A DNA stretch of 64,000 nt from Pedobacter foliorum (GTDB lineage Bacteria; Bacteroidota; Bacteroidia; Sphingobacteriales; Sphingobacteriaceae), in assembly GCF_013266735.1 (NCBI RefSeq), contig NZ_JABSNU010000017.1, positions 1 to 64,000 on the forward strand, written 5' to 3'. Every line of letters begins with the position of its first letter. Positions within the stretch are counted from its first letter, which is position 1. Below the pieces are notes generated by a model. The model was not told the origin of the DNA. It saw only the letters and a program-made list of their open reading frames with translations, and ran no database searches. A program made the position numbers and the translations under genes. Below are positions 38,501 through 45,919 of this stretch, one piece after another.

Positions 38501-39112
38501 AACGACCCCTCCATTTATGCCATTGGCGAAATTGCCGAATTTGAAGGCACACTATACGGAATAACCGCCGCTGCAGAACAACAAGCAGAAGTGGTTGCTA
38601 AGTTTCAGAATGGCGACATCAGCAGCTATTACAAAGGCAGCCTGTTCATGAACATTATAAAAATTCATGGATTTGACCTTTGCAGTATCGGGCTTTCCGA
38701 ATGTCCGGACGACAAGAACTACGAGGAGATCGTTTTCATCGACAAAGCAAAACGCTACTATAAAAAATGCATCATCCATCAGGATAGACTAGTTGGAACC
38801 ATCTTAATTGGCGATAAAACTGAGTTTCTTGAGTTTAGAGAATTAATAGCCAATAAAATAGAACTCAGTGACAAAAGACTGCAACTACTTAGAAGCGGTA
38901 AAAAAACTGAGCCTGTATCTGGGAAACTAGTATGTAGTTGTAATAATGTTGGAGTCGGAAATATCCTTAAAAAGATATCCTCTGGATGTGCTGACTTTAA
39001 GGAGCTATGTGAATCAACAGGAGCTGGAATGGGTTGCGGATCCTGCAAACCAGAGGTTAAACTTATCCTGGAGAGAGCATTAAAGGAAGAAGTCTTAGAA
39101 AAAGTAAACTGA
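35597..39112 (+). CDS. Assimilatory nitrate reductase fused to an NAD(P)H-flavin module
   Basis: 1171 residues. Residues 1-~700: molybdopterin-bis-MGD nitrate reductase with the [4Fe-4S] motif C-x2-C-x3-C (CYCGVGC) plus C in GMLCSKG, and C-terminal molybdopterin-binding domain (TTGRVRDHWHTMSKTG). Residues ~704-1100: NirB-like FAD/NAD(P)H oxidoreductase (VIIGAGAGAYG, VVVGGGLLGLEMA). Residues ~1110-1165: BFD-like [2Fe-2S] (CSCNN ... CGSCKPE). Usually these are separate subunits (NasA and NasC/NasB); here one chain can carry electrons from NAD(P)H to nitrate. The next gene starts one base after the stop. Confidence 0.94.
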   Translation: MSGDKNKIFKSTCCYCGVGCGVNVTLEKNKTITVQGDKDHPVNHGMLCSKGLNLQYTVNDKSDRLLYPQMRYNKNMPLQRVSWDDALNRTAAVFKTFIDKYGPNSVAFYASGQCLTEEYYVINKLIKGFIGSNNIDTNSRLCMSSAVTAYKMALGEDSVPICYDDIELANCFFITGANPAWCHPILWRRVEAHKAANPDIKIIVTDPRVTDSCSLADLHLQINPGTDVTLNHAIGRALIEAGNIDSEFIANHTEGFDAYQQKVFERTLKESAQICGITISEIELAATYIGEAKGFLSMWTMGLNQSSIGVNKNLSLINLNLITGHIGKPGSGPFSLTGQPNAMGGREVGGLANLLPAHRDLSNEQHRLEVQKFWGGTTISGKTGLTATEMFEALHDGRLKAIWILCTNPLTSLPNARFAEEALKRAKFVVIQEITDKAETLAYADVILPAAAWTEKEGTMTNSERRISHLNKIIDAPGEALPDAEIICRFAKKMGYKGFEYNSMEDIYKEHAKLTYRTSINIHGLDYKQIDKSNTVQWPFNKRSESGTKRLFTNHLFYTSSKRAIIHSPSDQLNSELPDEDFPFILTTGRVRDHWHTMSKTGKVSKLKQHIKDAFMEINPADADFLSIEDNQVIVVRSRRGEVQVKAKISATIKQGVVFLPMHWGKILGSDLNRANNITSTIVDPLSKEPDFKYCAVNVEKFKKDFQRIVIIGAGAGAYGFVKSYREINKEDQITIFSKENFPFYNRVMLPDYISGEQKWEQLVKMKDEEEPEYNIKLLRGVSVEKVNREQKYVIDSTGKKTSYDLLIIATGSRSTLPKNAPSLPGIFTMRSRTDADNFKKHIPKNAHVVVVGGGLLGLEMAASLREIGVKITVIHRVSRFLNRQLDPLGSQLLHEEMVDQGCDIYYNDEVQLYYGRSKLTGIELKSGRRINCDAIILAIGTTPNIELAKESGLECKRGVLVNERLQTNDPSIYAIGEIAEFEGTLYGITAAAEQQAEVVAKFQNGDISSYYKGSLFMNIIKIHGFDLCSIGLSECPDDKNYEEIVFIDKAKRYYKKCIIHQDRLVGTILIGDKTEFLEFRELIANKIELSDKRLQLLRSGKKTEPVSGKLVCSCNNVGVGNILKKISSGCADFKELCESTGAGMGCGSCKPEVKLILERALKEEVLEKVN

Positions 39113-39113
39113 T

Positions 39114-40598
39114 ATGGAAAACAAGGTCGTTAAAAAGCATCAGATTAAAGTGAACCTACCGGGGGGTATTGTGTCCATTGGTGATCTTTTACAAATCCTT
39201 AATATTCTAGAGGAATCTGAAATAGAAAACGTAAGATTTGGCACAAGACAACAGCTTTATTTTTCTGTAGATGAAGATAAGCTTGAAGACATAGAGCATA
39301 GTTTCCTAATAGCTGACACAGAGTTTGAAATAGACACAGACAAGCAGCCAAACATCATTAGTTCTTATGTAACTGAAGATATTTTTAACAACTCTAACTG
39401 GTTACGCGAAGGAGTTTACAGGGATGTGCTGGACGCTTTTAATTACACTCCAAGATTAAAAATCAACCTGGTAGACAACAGCCAAACCTTAATTCCCTTT
39501 TTCACAGGCAATTTAAACTTTATATCATCAGACATTGGCAATTATTGGTATTTGTACATGCGTTTTCCAAGAACCAATATCATTTACTGCTGGTCGTCTT
39601 TAATTTACTCTGAAGACATAGGCACCCTTAGTAAATTGGTTGAAGACGCGATATTTAGCAACAAAAACCTGTTTTATGATCAACTCAACATTGATGGACA
39701 AGAGCTGGAGAACAAGGTAAAACTTACCGGAAGCATCCTTCATCAACCCCACTCCGCTCCTTTAAAACTACCTGAATTTCAATTACCTTACTACGAGGGC
39801 TTCAACAAATACAACGACAAATACTGGCTAGGGATCTATCGCAGAAACGAGTTATTTCCAGTCTCATTTCTTAAAGACCTTTGTGCCATTTGCGCAAAAA
39901 CACGTATCGGACAATTGTATACCACTCCCTGGAAATCAATTATTGTAAAAGGTGTAGAAACAGGTGACAAAAAACTATGGAATGCGGTACTGGATAAAAA
40001 TCGCATAAATGTACGTCATGCATCCAACGAACTGAACTGGCAAAGCGAAGACCTTTGCGAATATGGCCTTAGCTTAAAACGCGAACTCATCACCGAGTTT
40101 AACAAAGTAGACCTAAGAACTTTTAAGCTTTGTTTTGCTATTAAAACCAATCCAAAGAGCGGCTTATTTGGCTCTGTAATTATTAGAAAGCAGGCCAGCA
40201 ATCTGGATGAAGATTACAGGTTCGACATTCTTCATACCACTGATTTCAATCCCAATTCTAAAAATTTCACGCTTTATAAAGAGAGCATTAGTAAAGCATC
40301 ATTAGCAGAAGCATTGGTACAGCTTTGCGACAATTACTATCAGCTTCAAACACTATCAGAAAGCGCTTCTGAGCATAATTACTACGAAGCAGAAGTTAGT
40401 AAAGAAAACGAACAAACACTTGTTCACCAGTGCAGTCACTGTTTAACCATTTACGATGAAACCTGGGGAGACGAGGTAAACGGAGTACCCTCCGGAACTA
40501 ACTTCTCAGATTTAAAAGAGGATTACAGCTGTGCAATTTGCGGGGCAGCTAAATCAGACATCATTCCAATTCTTAAAGAATCAGTATTAACCGTTTAA
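39114..40598 (+). CDS. Nitrite/sulfite-reductase-like protein with C-terminal rubredoxin
   Basis: 494 residues. The C-terminus is a rubredoxin: C440-x2-C443, 29 residues, C473-x2-C476, with the usual YDETWGDEVNGVPSGT loop. The N-terminal ~430 residues resemble the two ferredoxin-like half domains of nitrite/sulfite reductases (GGIVSIGDLL ... VRFGTRQQLYF; LKDLCAICAKTRIGQLYTTPW), but I see no C-x5-C/C-x3-C pair for siroheme-[4Fe-4S]. One base separates it from the nitrate reductase, so an electron-transfer or assembly role with that enzyme is inferred. Function unproven. Confidence 0.75.
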   Translation: MENKVVKKHQIKVNLPGGIVSIGDLLQILNILEESEIENVRFGTRQQLYFSVDEDKLEDIEHSFLIADTEFEIDTDKQPNIISSYVTEDIFNNSNWLREGVYRDVLDAFNYTPRLKINLVDNSQTLIPFFTGNLNFISSDIGNYWYLYMRFPRTNIIYCWSSLIYSEDIGTLSKLVEDAIFSNKNLFYDQLNIDGQELENKVKLTGSILHQPHSAPLKLPEFQLPYYEGFNKYNDKYWLGIYRRNELFPVSFLKDLCAICAKTRIGQLYTTPWKSIIVKGVETGDKKLWNAVLDKNRINVRHASNELNWQSEDLCEYGLSLKRELITEFNKVDLRTFKLCFAIKTNPKSGLFGSVIIRKQASNLDEDYRFDILHTTDFNPNSKNFTLYKESISKASLAEALVQLCDNYYQLQTLSESASEHNYYEAEVSKENEQTLVHQCSHCLTIYDETWGDEVNGVPSGTNFSDLKEDYSCAICGAAKSDIIPILKESVLTV

Positions 40599-40601
40599 AT
40601 T

Positions 40602-41333
40602 ATGGCATTAGACATTAGCATAGCATTATCCTTATTCCTTGTAGGCTTTTTATATTCTTCGGTTGGTCATGGCGGAGCAAGTGGCTACATAGCTGTACTT
40701 TCTTTATTTGCTATTCCAGTAGCTACTTACAAACCGTTAATACTCATCTTAAACATTATTGTAGCCGGAATGGCCTTTTATCAGTTTTGGAGATCGGGGT
40801 ATTTTAGATGGAAACTATGCAGAACCTTTTTAATCACCTCTATCCCTTGTGCATTTATTGGGTCTAAATTTCCAATTCACGGAAACATTTACAACATTTT
40901 ACTAGGCCTGGCATTAGTGCTACCCATGATTAAATTACTTGGCGTTAACCCAGAAGTAAAAGGAGAAAAAAAGGAAATAGCCATAATGCCGGCACTCATT
41001 ATTGGAGCAGTAATAGGTGCTCTTTCCGGAATGTTAAACATTGGAGGAGGCATATTTCTGAGTCCGGTTTTAATATTATTATCCTGGGCAAATGCCAAAG
41101 AAGCAGCCGCTGCATCAGCGTTGTTTATTGTTTTAAATTCCTTTGGTGGGCTACTAGGTAGTTCTGCCGAAATCAACATAACCTCATCTTCAGCCCTATG
41201 GTTTTTAATGGCAGCAGCAGGTGGCTTTATGGGTTCGTACTGGGGTAGCTGGCGCTTTCCTCAAATCACCGTTCGCTACCTGCTCACCGCCGTTCTTGCC
41301 ATCGCATCCTGTAAACTTATATTTTTCATGTAA
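40602..41333 (+). CDS. TSUP (TauE/SafE) family membrane permease
   Basis: 243 residues with about eight hydrophobic helices and the two family half-repeats (SVGHGGASGYIAVLSL; GALSGMLNIGGGIFLSPVLI). Family members move sulfite, sulfoacetate or other small anions. Within a nitrate/molybdenum-cofactor operon, it could export nitrite or sulfite, or move an oxyanion such as molybdate; none is shown by sequence. It starts three bases after the rubredoxin gene and its stop overlaps the moaA start by one base (TAATG), so translation is coupled. Confidence 0.85.
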   Translation: MALDISIALSLFLVGFLYSSVGHGGASGYIAVLSLFAIPVATYKPLILILNIIVAGMAFYQFWRSGYFRWKLCRTFLITSIPCAFIGSKFPIHGNIYNILLGLALVLPMIKLLGVNPEVKGEKKEIAIMPALIIGAVIGALSGMLNIGGGIFLSPVLILLSWANAKEAAAASALFIVLNSFGGLLGSSAEINITSSSALWFLMAAAGGFMGSYWGSWRFPQITVRYLLTAVLAIASCKLIFFM

Positions 41334-42295
41334 TGGCAGCAATTAGAGATCATCTGGGAAGAACTTTCAAAACGCTTAGGATTAGCCTGATAAACACTTG
41401 CAATCTGGCTTGTACGTATTGCACTTACGGCAACGAAGAAAGTAAAGAAAACTACGCTGAACATAAAGCCAAGGCATTATCTGTTCAGGAAATGCTAAAT
41501 CTAATTAAACGACTCCATGGCAGATTAGATTTAACTACAATACGTTTCACCGGAGGTGAGCCCCTACTTTATAAAGAACTTACAACCCTAATAAAGGGAG
41601 CTAGTGATCTTGGCATTAACAACCTGAATTTAACCACTAACGGTCTTTTACTACAAAGAATGGCACCTGCATTAAAAGCTGCAGGTTTACGCTCCATCAA
41701 TATATCTCTGGATGCTATAGAACCTTTAACGTTCTTTAAAATGAGCAGAAGGCAAGGCCTTGAGCAAACGCTTAGCGGAATTGAAGCCGCAATAAGTGCA
41801 GGTATTGAGGTAAAACTAAATACGGTGATTATGAAGGGAATGAACGACAATCAGGTAATTCCTCTTTTAAAATATGCCTTTAGCAGGAATATTAAGATAC
41901 GCTTCCTGGAAATCATGGCTATGGGTCATTTGCATGGAAAAACAGATGAGCACTTTTTCTCACAAAAGGACTTACTTGCACTGATTAGCAAGCACTATAG
42001 CTTTAGCCCTGTAAACAGATCAGATAGCGCTACAGCCAATTATTGGCAAACAGAGGAAGGACATCATTTTGGAATAATAGCCAATGAGAGCCAGCCCTTT
42101 TGCACCGACTGCAATCGCTTAAGACTGGATGCTTATGGAAACATCTATGGTTGCCTAAGTAGCAATAACCCGGTTTCATTAATTGAAACAACAGATGCCG
42201 CCAGTCTCGACTTCAAATTAGAAGCCGCACTTGCACAAAAACAATCACTAAAATTTACAGGAAGCAAATTAAGCATGCTTCATATAGGAGGATAG
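41333..42295 (+). CDS. moaA: GTP 3',8-cyclase MoaA
   Basis: 320-residue radical SAM enzyme for the first step of molybdopterin synthesis. N-terminal cluster motif CNLACTYC (C-x3-C-x2-C), FTGGEPLL for SAM, the second cluster ligands FCTDCNRLRLD ... GCLSS, and the C-terminal Gly-Gly tail (HIGG) needed for GTP handling. The start overlaps the stop of the TSUP gene by one base. moaD follows after four bases. It supplies substrate to the MoaC domain of the fusion upstream. Confidence 0.96.
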   Translation: MAAIRDHLGRTFKTLRISLINTCNLACTYCTYGNEESKENYAEHKAKALSVQEMLNLIKRLHGRLDLTTIRFTGGEPLLYKELTTLIKGASDLGINNLNLTTNGLLLQRMAPALKAAGLRSINISLDAIEPLTFFKMSRRQGLEQTLSGIEAAISAGIEVKLNTVIMKGMNDNQVIPLLKYAFSRNIKIRFLEIMAMGHLHGKTDEHFFSQKDLLALISKHYSFSPVNRSDSATANYWQTEEGHHFGIIANESQPFCTDCNRLRLDAYGNIYGCLSSNNPVSLIETTDAASLDFKLEAALAQKQSLKFTGSKLSMLHIGG

Positions 42296-42299
42296 AAAT

Positions 42300-42533
42300 A
42301 TGAAAATCGAAGTTTTTGCAATTCTAAAGGAGTATTTCGACAAAGAGTTTGAAATAAAAGATCCACTAAAAACCGTTGAAGAGCTTAGAGCGCACCTGGC
42401 GTTCCTAAATCCGGAATCTTCTAATGTCCTTAAAATATGTCGTTTTGCAGTGCACGATGAATTTGTAGCAGATCATTATCAATTAACGGGAAGTGACAAC
42501 GTAGTTGTTATCCCGCCAAGCAGCGGAGGTTAA
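42300..42533 (+). CDS. moaD: Molybdopterin synthase small subunit MoaD
   Basis: 77-residue ubiquitin-fold sulfur carrier. The C-terminal PPSSGG tail is thiocarboxylated and inserts into MoaE to deliver sulfur to the pterin. Size and tail are typical. moaE starts one base after the stop, so the two synthase subunits are made together. The activating MoeB is not in the window. Confidence 0.94.
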   Translation: MKIEVFAILKEYFDKEFEIKDPLKTVEELRAHLAFLNPESSNVLKICRFAVHDEFVADHYQLTGSDNVVVIPPSSGG

Positions 42534-42534
42534 T

Positions 42535-43005
42535 ATGGAGTATATAACAAGCAAAGATCTGGATCTTGTTGCGCTGTTACAGCAATCGCACCACCCTGCT
42601 GCTGGCGCCGTGGTATTATTTAGTGGAGATGTAAGGAACAACAATGTTGGCAAAATGGTCGACTTTCTGGAGTACGAAGCCCATACTTCTATGGCTTCAA
42701 AAATGATCGAGCGTATTCTAAACGATGCAAGAAAGCGTTGGAACCTCAATATTGCTATAGCTCAGCACAGAACAGGAAAAGTGAGAATCACCGAATCAGC
42801 AGTCGTTGTAATCACAGCCTCAGCCCACAGAGCCGAAGCTTATGCTGCTAACCGTTACATTATTGATAGAATTAAACACGAAGCTCCTATATGGAAATGC
42901 GAATTCTTTACAGACGGAACCAAAGAATGGGGCGGCAATTGTAATTGCCACAAGGATACAGGCAATATTAACAAACACATCTACGAATTTGAGGACATAT
43001 TATGA
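42535..43005 (+). CDS. moaE: Molybdopterin synthase large subunit MoaE
   Basis: 156 residues. Seen: GAVVLFSGDVRNNN (GA...F.G.VR), LEYEAHTSMA, AQHRTGKVRI, the conserved HRAEAY motif, and PIWKCEFF ... W with the usual active-site Lys. ATG 42535 is chosen because an upstream GTG/ATG frame would overlap moaD. Its last four bases overlap the mobA start (ATGA). Confidence 0.95.
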   Translation: MEYITSKDLDLVALLQQSHHPAAGAVVLFSGDVRNNNVGKMVDFLEYEAHTSMASKMIERILNDARKRWNLNIAIAQHRTGKVRITESAVVVITASAHRAEAYAANRYIIDRIKHEAPIWKCEFFTDGTKEWGGNCNCHKDTGNINKHIYEFEDIL

Positions 43006-43583
43006 TAGGTGTAGTTTTATGCGGAGGAGAAAGTAAACGAATGGGATCAGATAAGGGGCTTTTACCTGTTGGCTCCGTTACATGGGCACAACATGCAGAG
43101 GCAAAGCTTGCAGAACTGGATATTCCGGTGGTGATATCAATTAATCAAGCCCAATTACCCAACTATAATCATCTTTATGGTGCCGAAAAACTGATTATAG
43201 ATACTGTAAATGTAAAAGGCCCACTGAAAGGTTTATTGAGTGTACATCAATATTTTCCTGATGATGACTTAATGCTACTGGCCTGCGACATGACTGATAT
43301 GGACGTTGACACACTTCAGCAATTAAAGCAGCACTACCATACAAATCCTACTTTTGATTATTACTTATATGAATGCGAAGGATTTATGGAGCCTTTATGT
43401 GCAGTTTATCCTACAAACTCCTTAAGAAACTTATGTAAAGCGGTCAATTCCTCCGAACTCACTCATTTTTCAATGCACAAATTTATACGGGATTCAAACT
43501 ATAAAACTATCCAAATAAAAGATAAAACTAAGTTCTCTAACTATAACACAGCCAATCATTTGCGAGCACAAATAAACAGTTAA
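43002..43583 (+). CDS. mobA: Molybdenum cofactor guanylyltransferase MobA
   Basis: 193 residues. Nucleotidyltransferase signature LCGGESKRMGSDKGLL at the N-terminus, then GPLKGLLS and ACDMTDMD (metal-binding Asp). It makes the guanine dinucleotide form of the cofactor required by the bis-MGD nitrate reductase encoded upstream. It overlaps moaE by four bases and ends the plus-strand island. Confidence 0.94.
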   Translation: MIGVVLCGGESKRMGSDKGLLPVGSVTWAQHAEAKLAELDIPVVISINQAQLPNYNHLYGAEKLIIDTVNVKGPLKGLLSVHQYFPDDDLMLLACDMTDMDVDTLQQLKQHYHTNPTFDYYLYECEGFMEPLCAVYPTNSLRNLCKAVNSSELTHFSMHKFIRDSNYKTIQIKDKTKFSNYNTANHLRAQINS

Positions 43584-43609
43584 AGTTTCACTATTTAAAT
43601 TATCATTTC

Positions 43610-44014
43610 ATGAAGACACATTTACAACTTGCCATTTATGGCGGACTGGCACTTTGCATGTTAAATTTTAAGGCAAAATCGCAAACAAATCACGTCAAGG
43701 CAACTCTCTTTGAAGGAGCTGTTGTTTTAAGTTACATTGACCACGGAGCAGCAGTAAACTGCACGGGCCCAGGGCTTAAATATACATGCAAACCATTCAG
43801 TTTACTGGTGGGCTTACTACCCAGTTTAAAAATCAAAGAAGATAAGTCTCCTGGAAATGCGCCTAAAAACGCCACGATCATACCTTCTTTAGGATGTGGC
43901 GTAACGGCTATTTACAAACATATCGTTTTGCAGATGCCTATGCTTTATACGGCAAAAACTAGTAGCAAAGATGGAAAATGGAATGTTGGCTTAGGCTTGG
44001 GATACAAATTTTAA
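43610..44014 (+). CDS. Small exported protein, possible outer-membrane protein
   Basis: 134 residues with signal peptide (cleavage near AKSQT). Three mature cysteines, glycine-rich beta-like strands and an aromatic C-terminal residue (GLGYKF) recall small outer-membrane barrels, but it is too short for a full eight-strand barrel. It lies 26 bp after mobA on the same strand; whether it belongs to the nitrate operon is unclear. I do not recognise the family. Confidence 0.55.
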   Translation: MKTHLQLAIYGGLALCMLNFKAKSQTNHVKATLFEGAVVLSYIDHGAAVNCTGPGLKYTCKPFSLLVGLLPSLKIKEDKSPGNAPKNATIIPSLGCGVTAIYKHIVLQMPMLYTAKTSSKDGKWNVGLGLGYKF

Positions 44015-44024
44015 ACTACAATTA

Positions 44025-44714
44025 TTAGGCAATAAGCGTTAATGCCCTTAAACCGATGAGATCTTTAACGCTTATTGCTTTTCCTGTTACCACAATCAAA
44101 TCTTCTTTAACAAGTTCGTTCATCATCCGAAAAATAGTTTCGTATGTAGTGCCCGTAAATGCCGCAAGATCTTGCCTGCTTATTTCTATATTAATCTGCC
44201 CCTTATCATTTGCACCAAATTGATCTTTAAGCTGAATAATTGATAAAGCCAAACGACCTTTCACTGACATGTGCGCAAGGTTTCGCATTTTACGTTCCGA
44301 CTCTTGCAATTCATCAGCATAAAACATCATCAATTCAAGTGTAAGATTAGAATTTACTCTGAGGGTCGACATAAAAAAATCTAAGTCAATAAAACATATT
44401 GACGTGGGCTCAAGTGCAGTAGCAGATATTGGAAAAATGGCACTTTTAGTACTCAAGCCTCTATGCCCAATGATTGCTCCATTGCCTGCAAAACGAATAA
44501 TCAGTTCCTTGTCGCCCCATGTTTTATGGACTTTAACTTTTCCTTTATTAACAAAATAAATACCATTAACAGGATCACCTTCCTTAATAATCACCGCTCC
44601 CTTTTTTACAAGAAAATTTTTACGATGACTTTCAATTGGTAATTTCCATTCCTTTAAAACCAAACTGCACATTAAGCAGCTTTGCAAATCACATGCCTTC
44701 GTATTTTTCTTCAT
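44025..44714 (-). CDS. Second Crp/Fnr-family regulator with FNR-like cysteines
   Basis: 229 residues, paralogous along its whole length to the regulator at 25271. N-terminal C8, C13, C16 plus C107 are kept, while C4 and C19 of the paralogue are not, which singles out these four as likely cluster ligands. Beta-roll (IKEGDPVNGIYFVNKGKVKVH) and winged HTH (SRQDLAAFTGTTYETIFRM) are clear. It closes the right side of the nitrate island, convergent with the small exported gene. Likely to respond to oxygen, nitric oxide or nitrite state; the signal is inferred. Confidence 0.9.
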   Translation of the reverse strand: MKKNTKACDLQSCLMCSLVLKEWKLPIESHRKNFLVKKGAVIIKEGDPVNGIYFVNKGKVKVHKTWGDKELIIRFAGNGAIIGHRGLSTKSAIFPISATALEPTSICFIDLDFFMSTLRVNSNLTLELMMFYADELQESERKMRNLAHMSVKGRLALSIIQLKDQFGANDKGQINIEISRQDLAAFTGTTYETIFRMMNELVKEDLIVVTGKAISVKDLIGLRALTLIA

Positions 44715-44887
44715 AAGGATATTGATGCTAAAAGGATTTCGTATTATCTAACAAAGAAACAATAAATCAATTAAATTAAGATATCATAATTTCAAAAGAC
44801 ACTTACATATGGCATAATTGTGCAATAATCTCGATTCCTTCCTTGGTATAATTTTTATATCAAAGCATTTGGGCTATCTTTGAATCA

Positions 44888-45037
44888 ATGTATCTCTTTA
44901 AGCAGTTTTATAAAACATTGAACAATCAGCTTGCAACATTATTGCGAACTGCTATTGCTATGTTTTTAAGATTTCTTTCCGTACAATACGGCTTAGGAGA
45001 TTCTTATCTTAAAAGCAGCAAAGACTTTATTAAATAA
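44888..45037 (+). CDS. Possible 49-residue small protein
   Basis: An ATG-initiated frame with a leucine-rich, basic, amphipathic product, inside the 395-bp gap after the FNR-like gene. A TATCTTTG -7-like box (44875-44882) lies only five bases before the ATG, so if that box is real the transcript would start inside the frame. No family recognised; low confidence. The rest of the gap has a weak C/G-rich hairpin near 45040-45065. Confidence 0.25.
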   Translation: MYLFKQFYKTLNNQLATLLRTAIAMFLRFLSVQYGLGDSYLKSSKDFIK

Positions 45038-45109
45038 GCCCCTCCCTTTTCTTAGGGTCAGGGGTCTCCACATTTAATACTTTCCTTTCACCTTCTTGCT
45101 TTTCAAATA

Positions 45110-45301
45110 ATGAAATTATTTAGCGCTAAATACTTTTTTAGAGCCATTTATATATTACTGCTTATATCAGCACTGGTAGCTTTGCTATTGGCTATTTTAC
45201 TGCTTAAACCCTTGATGGTTTTAGTTTCTGCAGGCGTATTTCTCTTTTTAACAAATTGGTATAACAACAAGGACTTCGATGGCTCTGCCTCAGTCAAATA
45301 A
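45110..45301 (+). CDS. Small two-helix membrane protein
   Basis: 63 residues with two hydrophobic segments (about 10-32 and 34-48), positive-inside start and a short hydrophilic tail. No family recognised. It lies 62 bp before the GreA/Rnk-like gene on the same strand and may share its transcript. Confidence 0.5.
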   Translation: MKLFSAKYFFRAIYILLLISALVALLLAILLLKPLMVLVSAGVFLFLTNWYNNKDFDGSASVK

Positions 45302-45363
45302 TACTGACTGAGGCTATTCATACAACTCAAATATTAAGTCATTTACTCAATACATAAAAAATT

Positions 45364-45771
45364 ATGAATACTGCATCAATAAAAATAAACGATACCCCAA
45401 TAGTCCTATCAACGGGAATTTACGATCTGCTAAAAGATCATTTAAGAAGAAGAAAGCTTAGCAAATACAATGAGGCTAAATTAGAGCTTGAATTAAAACA
45501 TGCTAAACAGGTTTTAAGAAATGATTTACCATCAGATGTGGTGACAGTTGATACCAATGTGAAGGTTAAAGAACTGGAATCAGGAAAGGAGTTCAGCTAC
45601 AAACTCGTTGCTCCTGCAAGAGCAAGAAGAAAGAACAATACACTATCTATTCTTTCTCCAATTGGCGTAGCAATCCTTGGCTATACTAAGGGAGCTGTAG
45701 TGCAGTGGGAAATGCCAGAGGGCATAAAACAGTATCAAATAGAAGAGGTTATTAAATTATCATCTAATTAA
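45364..45771 (+). CDS. GreA/GreB C-terminal-domain protein (Rnk-like)
   Basis: 135 residues. The C-terminal half is the GreA/GreB C-terminal FKBP-like fold (VTVDTNVKVKELESGKEF, SILSPIGVAILGYTKGAVVQW). The N-terminal coiled coil of full Gre factors is replaced by a short helical segment, so it would bind RNA polymerase's secondary channel region without cleaving RNA, as Rnk does. A perfect 19-bp-arm hairpin follows the gene. Confidence 0.85.
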   Translation: MNTASIKINDTPIVLSTGIYDLLKDHLRRRKLSKYNEAKLELELKHAKQVLRNDLPSDVVTVDTNVKVKELESGKEFSYKLVAPARARRKNNTLSILSPIGVAILGYTKGAVVQWEMPEGIKQYQIEEVIKLSSN

Positions 45772-45821
45772 TTTATTGCCCATCTTTATATTGGCTTTAT
45801 TTTCCAACTAGAAACAGGTAA

Positions 45822-45873
45822 AAGCAAAAGGGTTACAAAATAATATCTTCCATTTTTTGTAACCCTTTTGCTT
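45822..45873. terminator. Perfect 19-bp-arm hairpin after the Rnk-like gene
   Basis: Arms 45822-45840 and 45855-45873 are perfectly complementary, loop 14 bases. The T-run lies within the stem, so both strands could use it. It ends the GreA/Rnk-like transcript and lies 46 bp before the ECF sigma gene, where it could also insulate that promoter. Confidence 0.65.
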
Positions 45874-45919
45874 CTCAATACTCTTTAATATATCATTTAG
45901 TTAAATAAGCAGATATCCA

